Shown piece after piece: positions 28,761 to 36,899 of a stretch of DNA of 64,000 bases. The position numbers and the translations under genes are program-made. Within the stretch, counting starts at the first letter, position 1; every line of letters begins with the position of its first letter. This DNA comes from Pseudobutyrivibrio sp. ACV-2 (GTDB lineage Bacteria > Bacillota > Clostridia > Lachnospirales > Lachnospiraceae), in assembly GCF_900107545.1 (NCBI RefSeq), contig NZ_FNQZ01000001.1, positions 186,001-250,000 on the forward strand. The letters run 5' to 3'. The notes beneath the pieces were generated by a model. The model saw nothing but the letters and a program-made list of their open reading frames with translations, searched no databases and had not been told where the DNA came from.

Positions 28761-29048
28761 ATGACAAACAAGCAAAGAGCGTATTTATCATCTTTAGCAT
28801 CAGAAATGAGCCCAATCCTTCAGATTGGAAAAGCATCACTTACTCCAGAATACACAAATGCCGTAGACGAGGCACTTGAAGCTAGAGAGCTTATCAAAAT
28901 CAATGTATTGAAGAACTGCTTTGATGATCCAAAGGAGATAGCACAGACACTTTCAGAGCGTACTCATTCTGAGGTTGTTAGAGTAATTGGTAGAAAGATT
29001 ATTCTTTACAGAGCTGCTAAAAAGCCAAGCATTAAATTACCACAGTAA
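28761..29048 (+). CDS. yhbY: YhbY/CRM-domain RNA-binding protein
   Basis: A 95-residue single CRM-domain protein associated with pre-50S ribosomes. It carries the family pattern LSSLASEMSPILQIGKASLT near the start, then NVLKNCFDDPKEIAQTL, and ends with VVRVIGRKIILYR (the GxxG-like RNA-binding loop is IGKA here). Position between obg and nadD is the usual one in Firmicutes. Confidence 0.92.
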   Translation: MTNKQRAYLSSLASEMSPILQIGKASLTPEYTNAVDEALEARELIKINVLKNCFDDPKEIAQTLSERTHSEVVRVIGRKIILYRAAKKPSIKLPQ

Positions 29049-29074
29049 GTATATTTATATACAAAGGAGACATC

Positions 29075-30268
29075 ATGAGAATTGGCATATATGGCGGTAC
29101 ATTTAATCCAATTCACAACACACATATAGAAATAGCCGAGGCTGCACAAACACAATTTAATCTTGATATAGTATATTTCTTGGTTGCAGGTGCACCTCCT
29201 CATAAGGATATAGCAGAAACCATTTCAGATATTAACCGACTTGAAATGGTTTCAATTGCTATAAAAGACTATCCTAATTTTAGAATTGATGATAGGGAAC
29301 TTTATCGTTCTGGGAAAAGCTATTCATATATCACAATGACAGAACTAAAAGCAGAGCATCCAGATGATGAATTATTCTTTATTATGGGAAGCGATAGCCT
29401 TGTAACTTTCAAGCATTGGGTAAAGCCAGATGTGATTTCTAAATGTGCCTCCATTCTTGTTGCTCCAAGAATAGGAGATAAGCTAGAAGAAATTACTGTA
29501 ACAATTGACCAATATAAATCCCTTTTTAATGGGGATTTTCTACTGATAGATTATGCGGCTAACGCTATCGCATCTTCAGTTATTAGGCAAGATCTTCGCT
29601 TATATGAGACAGTTAAAAAATCCATTCCAAAAAAGGTACTGGATTACATTGTAGAGCATAATCTTTATAGTCCTTATAGCTATACATACGATGACGTTTT
29701 AAAACTGTCTGATGAAATGAAAAAAGAGCTAAAGCCTGGCCGTTACATTCATACTTTAGGTGTAGCAAACACAGCCTATGCATTAGCTCTCAAATGGAAT
29801 TATCCGGCTTTTACAGCCATGGTTGCAGGTATGCTTCATGACTGTGCCAAATGCATTTCAGATGAAAAACGCATAAGCATCTGCCAGGAAAATAATATAT
29901 CAATTACTGATATTGAGTATAAATACCCACATCTTTTACATGGTAAAGTAGGCGCATATTATTGTAAAAGCAAATATGATGTTTTTGATGACCAGATAGC
30001 TCATGCCATTACCGTTCATACTACTGGATGTCCTGGCATGAATTTATTGGATAAAATTATTTTTGTGGCGGATTATATCGAACCCGGTAGAGATAAACAG
30101 CCTAGACTGGATATTTTACGTACTACAGCCTACAATGATTTAGATAAATGTGTTTACATGATTCTAGAAGATACTGTAGAATATTTAACCAGAAATCCTG
30201 ACATGGTAGATCCAACTACCATCGATACTTATAATTATTATGTTTCTTATATGAAGGAAGAGAGGTAA
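29075..30268 (+). CDS. nadD: fused nicotinate-nucleotide adenylyltransferase (NadD) and YqeK-type HD hydrolase
   Basis: A 397-residue fusion of two enzymes that are separate neighbours in Bacillus. Residues 1-200 are NadD, which makes deamido-NAD (GGTFNPIHNTH at 7-17, SYSYITMTEL, MGSDSLVTFKHW). Residues 205-397 are a YqeK HD-domain phosphohydrolase with HTLGV, H255-D256 in GMLHDCAK, a later His in HLLHGKVGAYY and D in FVADYIEP; relatives hydrolyse Ap4A symmetrically. A clean ribosome site (AAAGGAGACATC) precedes the ATG. No stop or frameshift is seen at the junction, so this is a true fusion. rsfS follows after 2 nt. Confidence 0.93.
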   Translation: MRIGIYGGTFNPIHNTHIEIAEAAQTQFNLDIVYFLVAGAPPHKDIAETISDINRLEMVSIAIKDYPNFRIDDRELYRSGKSYSYITMTELKAEHPDDELFFIMGSDSLVTFKHWVKPDVISKCASILVAPRIGDKLEEITVTIDQYKSLFNGDFLLIDYAANAIASSVIRQDLRLYETVKKSIPKKVLDYIVEHNLYSPYSYTYDDVLKLSDEMKKELKPGRYIHTLGVANTAYALALKWNYPAFTAMVAGMLHDCAKCISDEKRISICQENNISITDIEYKYPHLLHGKVGAYYCKSKYDVFDDQIAHAITVHTTGCPGMNLLDKIIFVADYIEPGRDKQPRLDILRTTAYNDLDKCVYMILEDTVEYLTRNPDMVDPTTIDTYNYYVSYMKEER

Positions 30269-30270
30269 AA

Positions 30271-30618
30271 ATGGAAGCTAGAGAAATGGCAAAGCTTATT
30301 TGTAAAGCTCTTGATGATAAAAAGGCGATTGATGTAAAAGCAATAGATATTTCTGGAATCAGCATTATGGCAGATTATTTTATCGTTGCATCTGCATCAA
30401 ATATTAATCAACTTAATGCTATGCAGGATGAAGTTGATAGAATCATGTATGAGCAGGGAATTCACGCAAAATCTATTGAAGGTAACCGTCAAAGTACATG
30501 GGTACTTATGGATTATGAAGATGTAATTGTACATCTGTTTGATGAAGAAGACAGATTATTTTATGATCTCGAAAGAATATGGAAAGATGGCATCTTGATT
30601 GATGCAGCTAATCTTTAA
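30271..30618 (+). CDS. rsfS: ribosomal silencing factor RsfS
   Basis: A 115-residue protein of the RsfS/YbeB/iojap family, which binds L14 and blocks subunit joining under starvation. It has ALDDKKAIDVKAIDISG, MADYFIVASASN, and WVLMDYEDVIVHLFDEEDRLFYDLERIW, all diagnostic. It follows nadD-yqeK, the conserved order, and ends the obg unit; a terminator lies 5 nt past its stop. Confidence 0.95.
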   Translation: MEAREMAKLICKALDDKKAIDVKAIDISGISIMADYFIVASASNINQLNAMQDEVDRIMYEQGIHAKSIEGNRQSTWVLMDYEDVIVHLFDEEDRLFYDLERIWKDGILIDAANL

Positions 30619-30622
30619 AACT

Positions 30623-30650
30623 AAGGACGACCTATTATCAGGTCGTCCTT
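30623..30650. terminator. bidirectional terminator between rsfS and lexA
   Basis: A perfect 11-bp stem (AAGGACGACCT with its complement) around a 6-nt loop. It lies between the convergent ends of rsfS and lexA. Short T-runs on each strand let it serve both. Confidence 0.8.
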
Positions 30651-30656
30651 TATAGG

Positions 30657-31271
30657 TTAAAAGAATCTAAACACGCCAAATACTTTACCTAAAATCAGAC
30701 ATTTATCAACTATGATTGGCTCCATAGTGTCATTTTCTGGCTGAAGACGAATGTGACCATCTTCTTTGTAGTAGGTCTTAACAGTGGCACTGTCATCTAC
30801 AAGAGCTACAACCATATCACCGTTTTTAGCTGTTTGTTGCTGCTGAACGAGGATTGTATCACCATCTAGAATGCCTGCATTAATCATGGACTCACCCTGA
30901 ACCTTAAGCATGAATGACTGCTGATTAGGCATGTGCTCTGCAGGAATAGGGAAGTATTCTGAAATGTTCTGAATAGCAAGTAAAGGCTGGCCTGCAGCTA
31001 CCTTTCCAACAACAGGAACATTAACAACTTCGCGACGAACAATATTAAAGCTATCATCAACAATTTCAATTGCTCTAGGCTTTGATGGATCGCGTTTGAT
31101 ATATCCATTTTTCTCTAAGGTCTCAAGATGAGAGTGAATAGAAGATGTAGACTTAAGATTACAAGCATCACAAAGCTCTCTAACTGTAGGTGGATAGCCT
31201 CTATTTAGAATTTCAGCTTTAATAACCTCTAGTATTTCACGCTGCTTCGCGGATATTTTTCCATATGCCAT
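30657..31271 (-). CDS. lexA: LexA repressor
   Basis: Repressor of the SOS response that cleaves itself when RecA filaments form. The 204-residue protein has an N-terminal winged helix (QREILEVIKAEILNRGYPPTVREL, then LKSTSSIHSHLETLEKNGYI). The cleavage site is A93-G94 (VAAGQ), and the Ser-Lys dyad is S128 (QGESM) and K165 (TVKTY). All residues needed for self-cleavage are present. It is divergent from the yneA-like gene with LexA boxes in between, and its own promoter carries a half box, consistent with autoregulation. Confidence 0.97.
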   Translation of the reverse strand: MAYGKISAKQREILEVIKAEILNRGYPPTVRELCDACNLKSTSSIHSHLETLEKNGYIKRDPSKPRAIEIVDDSFNIVRREVVNVPVVGKVAAGQPLLAIQNISEYFPIPAEHMPNQQSFMLKVQGESMINAGILDGDTILVQQQQTAKNGDMVVALVDDSATVKTYYKEDGHIRLQPENDTMEPIIVDKCLILGKVFGVFRFF

Positions 31272-31309
31272 AATGATGCTTCTCCTTTCAATTTTTCTAT
31301 TTATACAAT

Positions 31310-31337
31310 ATCATAACGAACATATTTTTACAAACAA
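31310..31337 (-). promoter_or_regulatory. lexA promoter with partial LexA box
   Basis: Read on the - strand, TTGTTT (31337-31332) and TATGAT (31315-31310) are 16 nt apart. A LexA half site, GTTCG with A/T-rich sequence before it (31330-31317), fills the spacer. Confidence 0.6.
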
Positions 31338-31343
31338 AATTTC

Positions 31344-31429
31344 GGAAAATTTGTTCGATAAAAGTATTGACAAACTATTGTTCGTGATTTATATTGATTT
31401 CAGAACAGATGTTTTCGAACATTCATTTT
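31344..31429 (+). promoter_or_regulatory. SOS promoter of the yneA-like gene with LexA boxes
   Basis: TTGACA at 31367-31372 and TATATT at 31390-31395 are 17 nt apart. The LexA consensus in Firmicutes is CGAAC-N4-GTTYG. The site CAAACTATTGTTCG (31371-31384, one arm mismatch) covers the -35 edge. AGAACAGATGTTTT (31402-31415) lies at the start point. Weaker copies are GGAAAATTTGTTCG (31344-31357) and CGAACATTCATTTT (31416-31429). Confidence 0.75.
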
Positions 31430-31439
31430 GGAGGTCACT

Positions 31440-31769
31440 ATGAAAACAGTATCCAGAAACCAAATAATCATTAGAAATAGAAAGATTGCGGTATCTCTCA
31501 TTGTATTAGCAGCTTTACTTTTGGCATTTATCTTTTTTAGCACCAGAGTTGCTGCAGAAAATAGTAGAGAGGCTCATACTTATTATACCAGCTATGAAAT
31601 AGAGCCTGGCGATACTCTATGGACTATAGCAGATAAATATATGACCGTAGATTCAACTGATAAAGCAGCTTTTATAGCCAATATAAAAAGATTAAACCAT
31701 ATTTCATCTGACAATATTACAGCTGGTAGCTATCTAGTAATCCAGTATACCTCCTACGATGAGCTATAG
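31440..31769 (+). CDS. yneA: YneA-like SOS cell-division suppressor with LysM domain
   Basis: A 109-residue protein with one membrane helix (about 16-34) and an extracytoplasmic LysM domain (about 52-105: YEIEPGDTLWTIADKYM ... GSYLVIQYTSYD). Architecture, size and position opposite lexA match B. subtilis YneA, which delays division during DNA damage. The ATG at 31440 is chosen because GGAGG at 31430-31434 lies 5 nt upstream; the TTG at 31428 overlaps that site. The SOS boxes upstream support the function. Direct sequence identity to YneA is modest, so the symbol rests partly on context. Confidence 0.82.
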   Translation: MKTVSRNQIIIRNRKIAVSLIVLAALLLAFIFFSTRVAAENSREAHTYYTSYEIEPGDTLWTIADKYMTVDSTDKAAFIANIKRLNHISSDNITAGSYLVIQYTSYDEL

Positions 31770-31836
31770 ATTGCAAATTTCAGCAGAATTTCGGTATTCG
31801 TACCTAGCATAATTGGGGGATAACAAAAATGAAGGC

Positions 31837-31867
31837 ATTTTTCCTGTGTTAATACTTGAGGAAAAAT
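31837..31867 (+). terminator. AT-rich hairpin downstream of yneA
   Basis: ATTTTTCCT (31837-31845) pairs perfectly with AGGAAAAAT (31859-31867) around a 13-nt loop. No T-run follows at once, so its action as a terminator is doubtful. The rest of 31770-31997 contains a second small inverted repeat (AAATTGT at 31939-31945, ACAATTT at 31953-31959) and a possible -10 (TATGAT at 31921) without a clear -35. Confidence 0.4.
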
Positions 31868-31997
31868 CCACAATAACCCATACATTTTTTTAGTCATGTT
31901 TATCGCATATTTCTCCTAGATATGATAAAATAATATATAAATTGTGCGTAATACAATTTATCAATCTTTAGTATTCGCATTTATTACAGGAGATGAT

Positions 31998-32753
31998 ATG
32001 ATTCGTTTTTTTATAGCCATTTTATTAAATCTTAGAAATGGACCGCCTTTTATTTCTATGATGCGTAAGATGACAAAACACTCAGAAAAATACACTGAGC
32101 GAGACAAATATACATACGCCTTAAAAATTGTTAGATGTTTAATGAAAAGTGCTCGTATTAAAACAGAAGTATATGGCACAGAGAACCTTCCTACAGAGGG
32201 TGGGTATGTAATGTATCCTAATCATCAGGGGAAATACGACGTACTTGGCATAATGTATGGTCACAGAAATCCTTGTACATTTGTTATGGATAAAGCTAAA
32301 TCATATGGTTTTCTTATCAGAGAAATGGTTGATTTACTGGGTGCAAAGCGCCTTAAGCTAAATGATGTCCGTCAAAATATCATAATAATGGACAAAATAA
32401 CAAAAGAAGTAAAAGAGGGCAAACGATATATTCTATTTTCTGAAGGCGGTTACGATAAAAATGGTAATGTCGTTCAGCGATTTAAGCCTGGCAGTTTTAA
32501 GTGTGCTATGAGAGCCAAGGCACCAATTATACCTGTTACTTTAATTGACTCATATATCGTGTTTAATAGCCTAAAGAGTGGTCCTGTTAATACTAAAGTT
32601 ATATTTGGAAAGCCTTTATATTACGAGGATTATAAAGACTTAAAGACACCTGAAATAGCTGAAATTGTACGTAACACTATTATTTCTACAATGGAAGATT
32701 ACGGAGTGTATGACAACCAAAATATAGCTATCCCTCAGACATCAATAGAATAA
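31998..32753 (+). CDS. PlsC-type 1-acyl-glycerol-3-phosphate acyltransferase
   Basis: A 252-residue LPLAT acyltransferase that most likely makes phosphatidic acid from lysophosphatidic acid at the membrane. It has H-x4-D in YPNHQGKYDVLG, a segment FSEGGYDKNG in place of the usual FPEGTRS, and PIIPVTLIDSY. The variant EGG instead of EGT/R is unusual but seen in some Firmicutes paralogues. The start ATG at 31998 is preferred because AGGAGA lies just upstream; the GTG at 31944 would add 18 residues with no ribosome site. A terminator follows. Confidence 0.86.
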   Translation: MIRFFIAILLNLRNGPPFISMMRKMTKHSEKYTERDKYTYALKIVRCLMKSARIKTEVYGTENLPTEGGYVMYPNHQGKYDVLGIMYGHRNPCTFVMDKAKSYGFLIREMVDLLGAKRLKLNDVRQNIIIMDKITKEVKEGKRYILFSEGGYDKNGNVVQRFKPGSFKCAMRAKAPIIPVTLIDSYIVFNSLKSGPVNTKVIFGKPLYYEDYKDLKTPEIAEIVRNTIISTMEDYGVYDNQNIAIPQTSIE

Positions 32754-32760
32754 TCTTTTT

Positions 32761-32794
32761 AAATCTTGGAGAATTGGTTCTTCAAGATTTTTTT
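32761..32794 (+). terminator. intrinsic terminator after plsC
   Basis: AAATCTTG pairs with CAAGATTT (8 bp), with an inner AGAA/TTCT pairing, followed by a run of T to 32794. Confidence 0.85.
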
Positions 32795-32919
32795 ATGAAT
32801 ATTTATCCCTCTTTTTACAAATTTTCTGTGAATTATAAATAACAATTTCCATTTTGCATTATAATATTTTACAAAAGTAGTGTATAAGCACCCAGATTAT
32901 AGTTTTTGGAGGTTCTAAA

Positions 32920-34590
32920 ATGAATAACAAGAACACAATTGCTCAGCAACTTAAACAGTTCACAGGTTTTACTACAAGGATGTTTGTAATTGTAACCGCA
33001 ATTATAGTTGCATTTTTGACAGTTATTTTCATTAATATCTATAATCTATACAACGTACAATTTGTGACCCAAAACTATCAGATGGAAATTCGTAAAGATG
33101 TACAAACCATAAATAAACGCCTGCTATTTGCATTGGCTTCTAATGATGCAGATGTAACAACTGCCCAAGTAGAAGACCTAGAGGGCAGATTTCAAAAGAT
33201 AGAAGGATATTTTTCTACAATTTCTGATAATCTTAATAATGAAGAATTAGGTTCTGCACTTGTTTCAAACTGGAAAGCATTTGAAGACGCTTCATTTGAA
33301 ATGCTTGGGATGGTTCAAAATGGTGATGTAAATGGCGCCCTTGAATACTATAATTCAACTCTAAATGATGTTTCAGAAACATTAGCAGACTCCCTCGATG
33401 AAACTGGAGCACTTGCCGAAGCGGCAGCTGCAGGAAAATACCAGACTATACTAATTATAATTATTATAGCTGGCATAGTTCTTCTGATTGTATTATGCAT
33501 CACTATATTGATGAGTAATAAGCAATCTAAAGCTGTAGTAAAAGATATAGAAGTAGATTTAGATGTATTAGCTAAAGCTTCAAGTGAAATCGCAAAAGGA
33601 AATGTCCACGTGGAAATAGATTATGATTCAGATAATGAAATCGGCAAAGTTGCTAACCAGCTAAAGAAGGCGGTTGCATCACTCCAGTCATATATCGATG
33701 AAATCGGAGATGTTATGTCTACAATGGCATCTGGCAATTTTAACATTTCATTTGCTAATGATTTTGACGGAGACTTTAAGCAAATTCAGACCGCAGTTGA
33801 AAGCTTTTCAAAACAAATTTCTGATTCAATGACAGAAATTATGGAAGTTTCCGAAATGGTATCAGACGGCGCAAATCAAATTGCAGGAGCAGGTCAAAAT
33901 TTAGCAGATACTGTAACTTCTCAAGCAAATATAGTTAATGACTTGTCTGTTACTGTTCAAAATATTACTGATCAAATTTCAACCAATTCAACTGATGCAA
34001 CAGGTATTTCAAAAGAAGTAGAAGTTGTTGCTGAAAATATTGTTGAAGGAAATAGAAGAATGCAGGATGTAGTAAATGCAATGGATGCCATTTCTTCATC
34101 TTCACAAGAAATTTCAAAGATTATTGATACCATTAATGCCATTGCAGATCAAACCAATTTACTTTCACTTAACGCTTCTATTGAGGCTGCAAGAGCCGGA
34201 GAAGCTGGTAAAGGATTTGCAGTTGTTGCTACTGAAGTACAACAGCTTGCAAGCCAGACAGTTGAAGCCGCACAAAACACTGCAGGACTTATTAATGCAT
34301 CATTAAAGAGCGTTGAAGAGGGTATTAATATTGCAAATGATACTGCAACAAAACTTGATGAAATGGTAGGTCAGGTTCAAGGCATAGCTAAAAAGGTAAA
34401 GACTATTGCAGAAGCTTCTTCAGCCCAGGCTGATTCTGTAAAAGAAATGTCTTCCGATATTGGAGAAATTTCATCAGTAGGCCAGAATAACGCAGCAACA
34501 TCAGAAGAATCACTGGCTTTAAGCTATGAAATGAATGATCACGCTAATTCACTGAAGGAATTAGTAGGAAAATTTGAATTAAAGAGATAG
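32920..34590 (+). CDS. methyl-accepting chemotaxis protein with 4-helix-bundle sensor
   Basis: A 556-residue classical chemoreceptor. It has a membrane helix near 19-42 and a roughly 125-residue helical extracytoplasmic domain of the four-helix-bundle type. A second helix lies near 174-196, then HAMP (about 197-250, with a second HAMP-like repeat LASGNFNISFANDFDGDF around 265-285). The signalling domain has [36 protein letters not shown] precedes the ATG. It is a stand-alone gene with its own terminator. The ligand cannot be inferred. Confidence 0.93.
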   Translation: MNNKNTIAQQLKQFTGFTTRMFVIVTAIIVAFLTVIFINIYNLYNVQFVTQNYQMEIRKDVQTINKRLLFALASNDADVTTAQVEDLEGRFQKIEGYFSTISDNLNNEELGSALVSNWKAFEDASFEMLGMVQNGDVNGALEYYNSTLNDVSETLADSLDETGALAEAAAAGKYQTILIIIIIAGIVLLIVLCITILMSNKQSKAVVKDIEVDLDVLAKASSEIAKGNVHVEIDYDSDNEIGKVANQLKKAVASLQSYIDEIGDVMSTMASGNFNISFANDFDGDFKQIQTAVESFSKQISDSMTEIMEVSEMVSDGANQIAGAGQNLADTVTSQANIVNDLSVTVQNITDQISTNSTDATGISKEVEVVAENIVEGNRRMQDVVNAMDAISSSSQEISKIIDTINAIADQTNLLSLNASIEAARAGEAGKGFAVVATEVQQLASQTVEAAQNTAGLINASLKSVEEGINIANDTATKLDEMVGQVQGIAKKVKTIAEASSAQADSVKEMSSDIGEISSVGQNNAATSEESLALSYEMNDHANSLKELVGKFELKR

Positions 34591-34616
34591 AAATATCATA
34601 ATCAAATATTTATGGT

Positions 34617-34656
34617 AAAGGGTTACTGTATTATGATGCAGTGACCCTTATTTTAT
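34617..34656 (+). terminator. intrinsic terminator after the second chemoreceptor
   Basis: AAGGGTTACTG (34618-34628) pairs with CAGTGACCCTT (34639-34649), one G-U pair, followed by ATTTTATG. Confidence 0.85.
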
Positions 34657-34740
34657 GTCATTTCAATAGTTGCATTTAATTTTAAATTTTAGTTTTGGGC
34701 TGTAAAAGATTAAAGCAAAAGCAGCGGGTGAGAGCAATAT

Positions 34741-34806
34741 ATATCTATCGGATAAATATCTGTTTTACCGATAGATATTGTGCAAAATACAGCAAAAGTG
34801 TATAAT
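34741..34806 (+). promoter_or_regulatory. inverted repeat and promoter of the tyrosine recombinase gene
   Basis: ATATCTATCGG (34741-34751) and its exact complement CCGATAGATAT (34768-34778) are 16 nt apart. Directly after it come TTGTGC (34778-34783) and TATAAT (34801-34806) with a 17-nt spacer. The palindrome therefore abuts the -35 box and may be an operator or a recombinase-binding site. The remaining 34650-34740 shows nothing clear. Confidence 0.6.
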
Positions 34807-34865
34807 CTATATATAAACCATGTATCATTAGTTATTTAATATATATCATTTCGGAGGTTATATAT

Positions 34866-35927
34866 ATGGGTAAAGACTCTGCTTTCTATAAAGAAAAACA
34901 AAGAAATCAAAAACTTAAGCTTCGTGAGCTTATGTCTGAGCTTCCTGAGCCAGCTTTAAAATATATCAAATCAAAGGAACAAAATGCACAGCCAAGTACT
35001 CTTATTTCATATTGCTATGACTTATTGACCTTCTTTCGATTTTTAAAGTCATCTAACCCGGCCATTGCACATTTAGAGATTAAAAAATTTGATTATGAAA
35101 CTTTGTCTAAAATCACTGCAGATGATATTGAAGAATACAAAAGCTATTTAGAGCTTAATACAGTTGGTGAACAACATGAAAATGACAAAAAAGCAATTGC
35201 ACGTAAATTATCACCATTAAGAAGCATGTATAAATTTTTGCTTACACATGAGCTCATTTCAAAGGATCCAACACAGCTTGTGGACCTACCAAGGCTAAAA
35301 AAAGATAAAAATATCATACGAATGAACAATTACGAGGTTCAAGCCATATTACAGGCCATAGACGACGGAAACGCATTTACCTCAGAACGCCAGCGCAAAT
35401 ATAATCAAAAAACCAGAGGTCGCGATTTAGCTATTTTAACCTTAATGCTTAATACTGGAATTCGTGTTAGTGAATGCAATGGCCTTGATTTAAATGATGT
35501 TGATTTTAATGTTAATTCTTTAACAATCGTCAGAAAGGGTGGCGGACAGGATGTAATATACTTCAATGATGAAGTAGCTGATGTGTTAAAGGATTATATT
35601 AATGGAGAAAGGGAATATATTAACCCTATTGAAGGTCAAGAGGCTGCTCTCTTCTATTCCCTTCAGGGTCGAAGAATTAGTGTAGATGCCATTGAAAATC
35701 TTGTAAAAAAATACGCTAAAATGGTAATTCCAAACAAAAAAATCACTCCTCACAAGCTGAGAAGTACATACGGTACTGCCCTTTACCGTGAAACCGGTGA
35801 TATCCGTCTTGTAGCTGACGTACTGGGCCATGAAAATATAAATACTACAATTGATTATTATGCTGCTATTGAAGATGAGCATAAGCGAATGGCCAGAAAT
35901 GCTGTAGATTTTAGCAGAAAAGAATAA
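34866..35927 (+). CDS. tyrosine recombinase, XerS-like
   Basis: A 353-residue integrase-family recombinase. Residues 10-135 form the SAM-like core-binding domain. The catalytic domain has the arginine in LNTGIRVSECNGLDL, the lysine in IVRKGGGQDV, HKLRS (His and second Arg), GHENINTT and the nucleophile in DYYAAI. The full active site is present. Its length, the long spacer between domains (residues 145-200) and the ERQRKYNQKTRGRDLAI segment resemble XerS, the single-recombinase dimer-resolution enzyme of streptococci, more than XerC or XerD (about 300 residues). GGAGG precedes the ATG. There are no phage or integrative-element genes nearby, so a housekeeping role is likely. Confidence 0.82.
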   Translation: MGKDSAFYKEKQRNQKLKLRELMSELPEPALKYIKSKEQNAQPSTLISYCYDLLTFFRFLKSSNPAIAHLEIKKFDYETLSKITADDIEEYKSYLELNTVGEQHENDKKAIARKLSPLRSMYKFLLTHELISKDPTQLVDLPRLKKDKNIIRMNNYEVQAILQAIDDGNAFTSERQRKYNQKTRGRDLAILTLMLNTGIRVSECNGLDLNDVDFNVNSLTIVRKGGGQDVIYFNDEVADVLKDYINGEREYINPIEGQEAALFYSLQGRRISVDAIENLVKKYAKMVIPNKKITPHKLRSTYGTALYRETGDIRLVADVLGHENINTTIDYYAAIEDEHKRMARNAVDFSRKE

Positions 35928-35950
35928 GCAATTACGCGCTTATTCTTTTC
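35917..35950. terminator. perfect hairpin at the convergent strand switch
   Basis: A 13-bp perfect stem (GAAAAGAATAAGC at 35917-35929 with its complement at 35938-35950) overlaps the recombinase stop codon. It lies between the convergent recombinase and rluD genes and can act on both strands. Confidence 0.78.
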
Positions 35951-35981
35951 ATGTCTACCCTTACTATAGATATAAAGACTA

Positions 35982-36899
35982 TTATTTATTCATTTTTCTA
36001 TATTTTTCAAGTAATTTTTCAAAATAAACTGGAAGCGGGGCATTTACTTCAACATATTCACCACTTGTTGGTTGGATAAAGCCTAAGGTCTGTGCATGAA
36101 GGGTTTGCCCCTCTAAGCCCTTTACTGGCTTACCATAGACATCGTCCCCAAGCAGTGGATGTCCGATAGATGCCATATGAACTCTAATTTGGTGGGTTCT
36201 ACCTGTTTCTAATTTAAACTGAACATAGGAATACCCTTTAAATTGTTCTAAAACAGTAAAATGAGTAACGGCTTCTCTTCCACCAGATACAACAGCCATC
36301 TTCTTTCTATCCTTTGGATTTCGGCCAATAGGAGCGTCTACAGTGCCTGTCTCATCTTTGAAATTGCCTATAACAATTCCCTTATAAATTCGATTTACAG
36401 AATGAACCTTAATTTGAGCCGCAATATCATTATGTGCCTTGTCATTTTTGCAAACAAGCAACGAACCTGTGGTATTCATATCTATTCGATGAACGATACC
36501 AGGGCGAATTTCACCATTAATTCCTGATAATGATTCCTTACAATGGTACATAAGTGCATTTACAAGAGTACCACTATAATGTCCTGGAGCAGGATGAACC
36601 ACCATACCTTTTGGCTTGTTTACCACAATAACATCATCATCTTCATATAGTATTTCAATAGGTATATCCTCAGGGATTATATCTATTTCCTTCACAGGTT
36701 CAAAACTAACAATAATTTCATCTCCGAGCTTTGTCTGATACTTGGATTTAACCTGTTTTCCATTCACTAAAACAAAGCCATTATCAATTGATTTTTGATA
36801 ATAGCTTCTTGATTTTTCCGGTATATTAGCAGCCAGAAATTTATCAATACGAATCCCTTCATCTGCCGGTTCTTCAATTATAATAGTAAACTCATCCAT
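35982..36899 (-). CDS. rluD: RluA family pseudouridine synthase, RluD-like
   Basis: A 305-residue 23S rRNA pseudouridine synthase. An N-terminal S4 domain (about 15-75) precedes the catalytic domain with VHRIDMNTTG, where D140 is the nucleophile, and GRTHQIRVHMASIGHPLLGDDVYG. The HRID form and the position directly after lspA are typical of Firmicutes RluD (YlyB). It is the second family member in the window; the first (7484) has NRLD and different flanks, so they are not recent duplicates. It overlaps lspA by one nucleotide. Confidence 0.92.
   Translation of the reverse strand: MDEFTIIIEEPADEGIRIDKFLAANIPEKSRSYYQKSIDNGFVLVNGKQVKSKYQTKLGDEIIVSFEPVKEIDIIPEDIPIEILYEDDDVIVVNKPKGMVVHPAPGHYSGTLVNALMYHCKESLSGINGEIRPGIVHRIDMNTTGSLLVCKNDKAHNDIAAQIKVHSVNRIYKGIVIGNFKDETGTVDAPIGRNPKDRKKMAVVSGGREAVTHFTVLEQFKGYSYVQFKLETGRTHQIRVHMASIGHPLLGDDVYGKPVKGLEGQTLHAQTLGFIQPTSGEYVEVNAPLPVYFEKLLEKYRKMNK

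Noticed and set aside
34866-35927. Prophage or integrative element integrase
   Set aside because: No excisionase, phage, conjugation or att-like direct repeats nearby; flanked by housekeeping genes; the XerS-like layout fits better.
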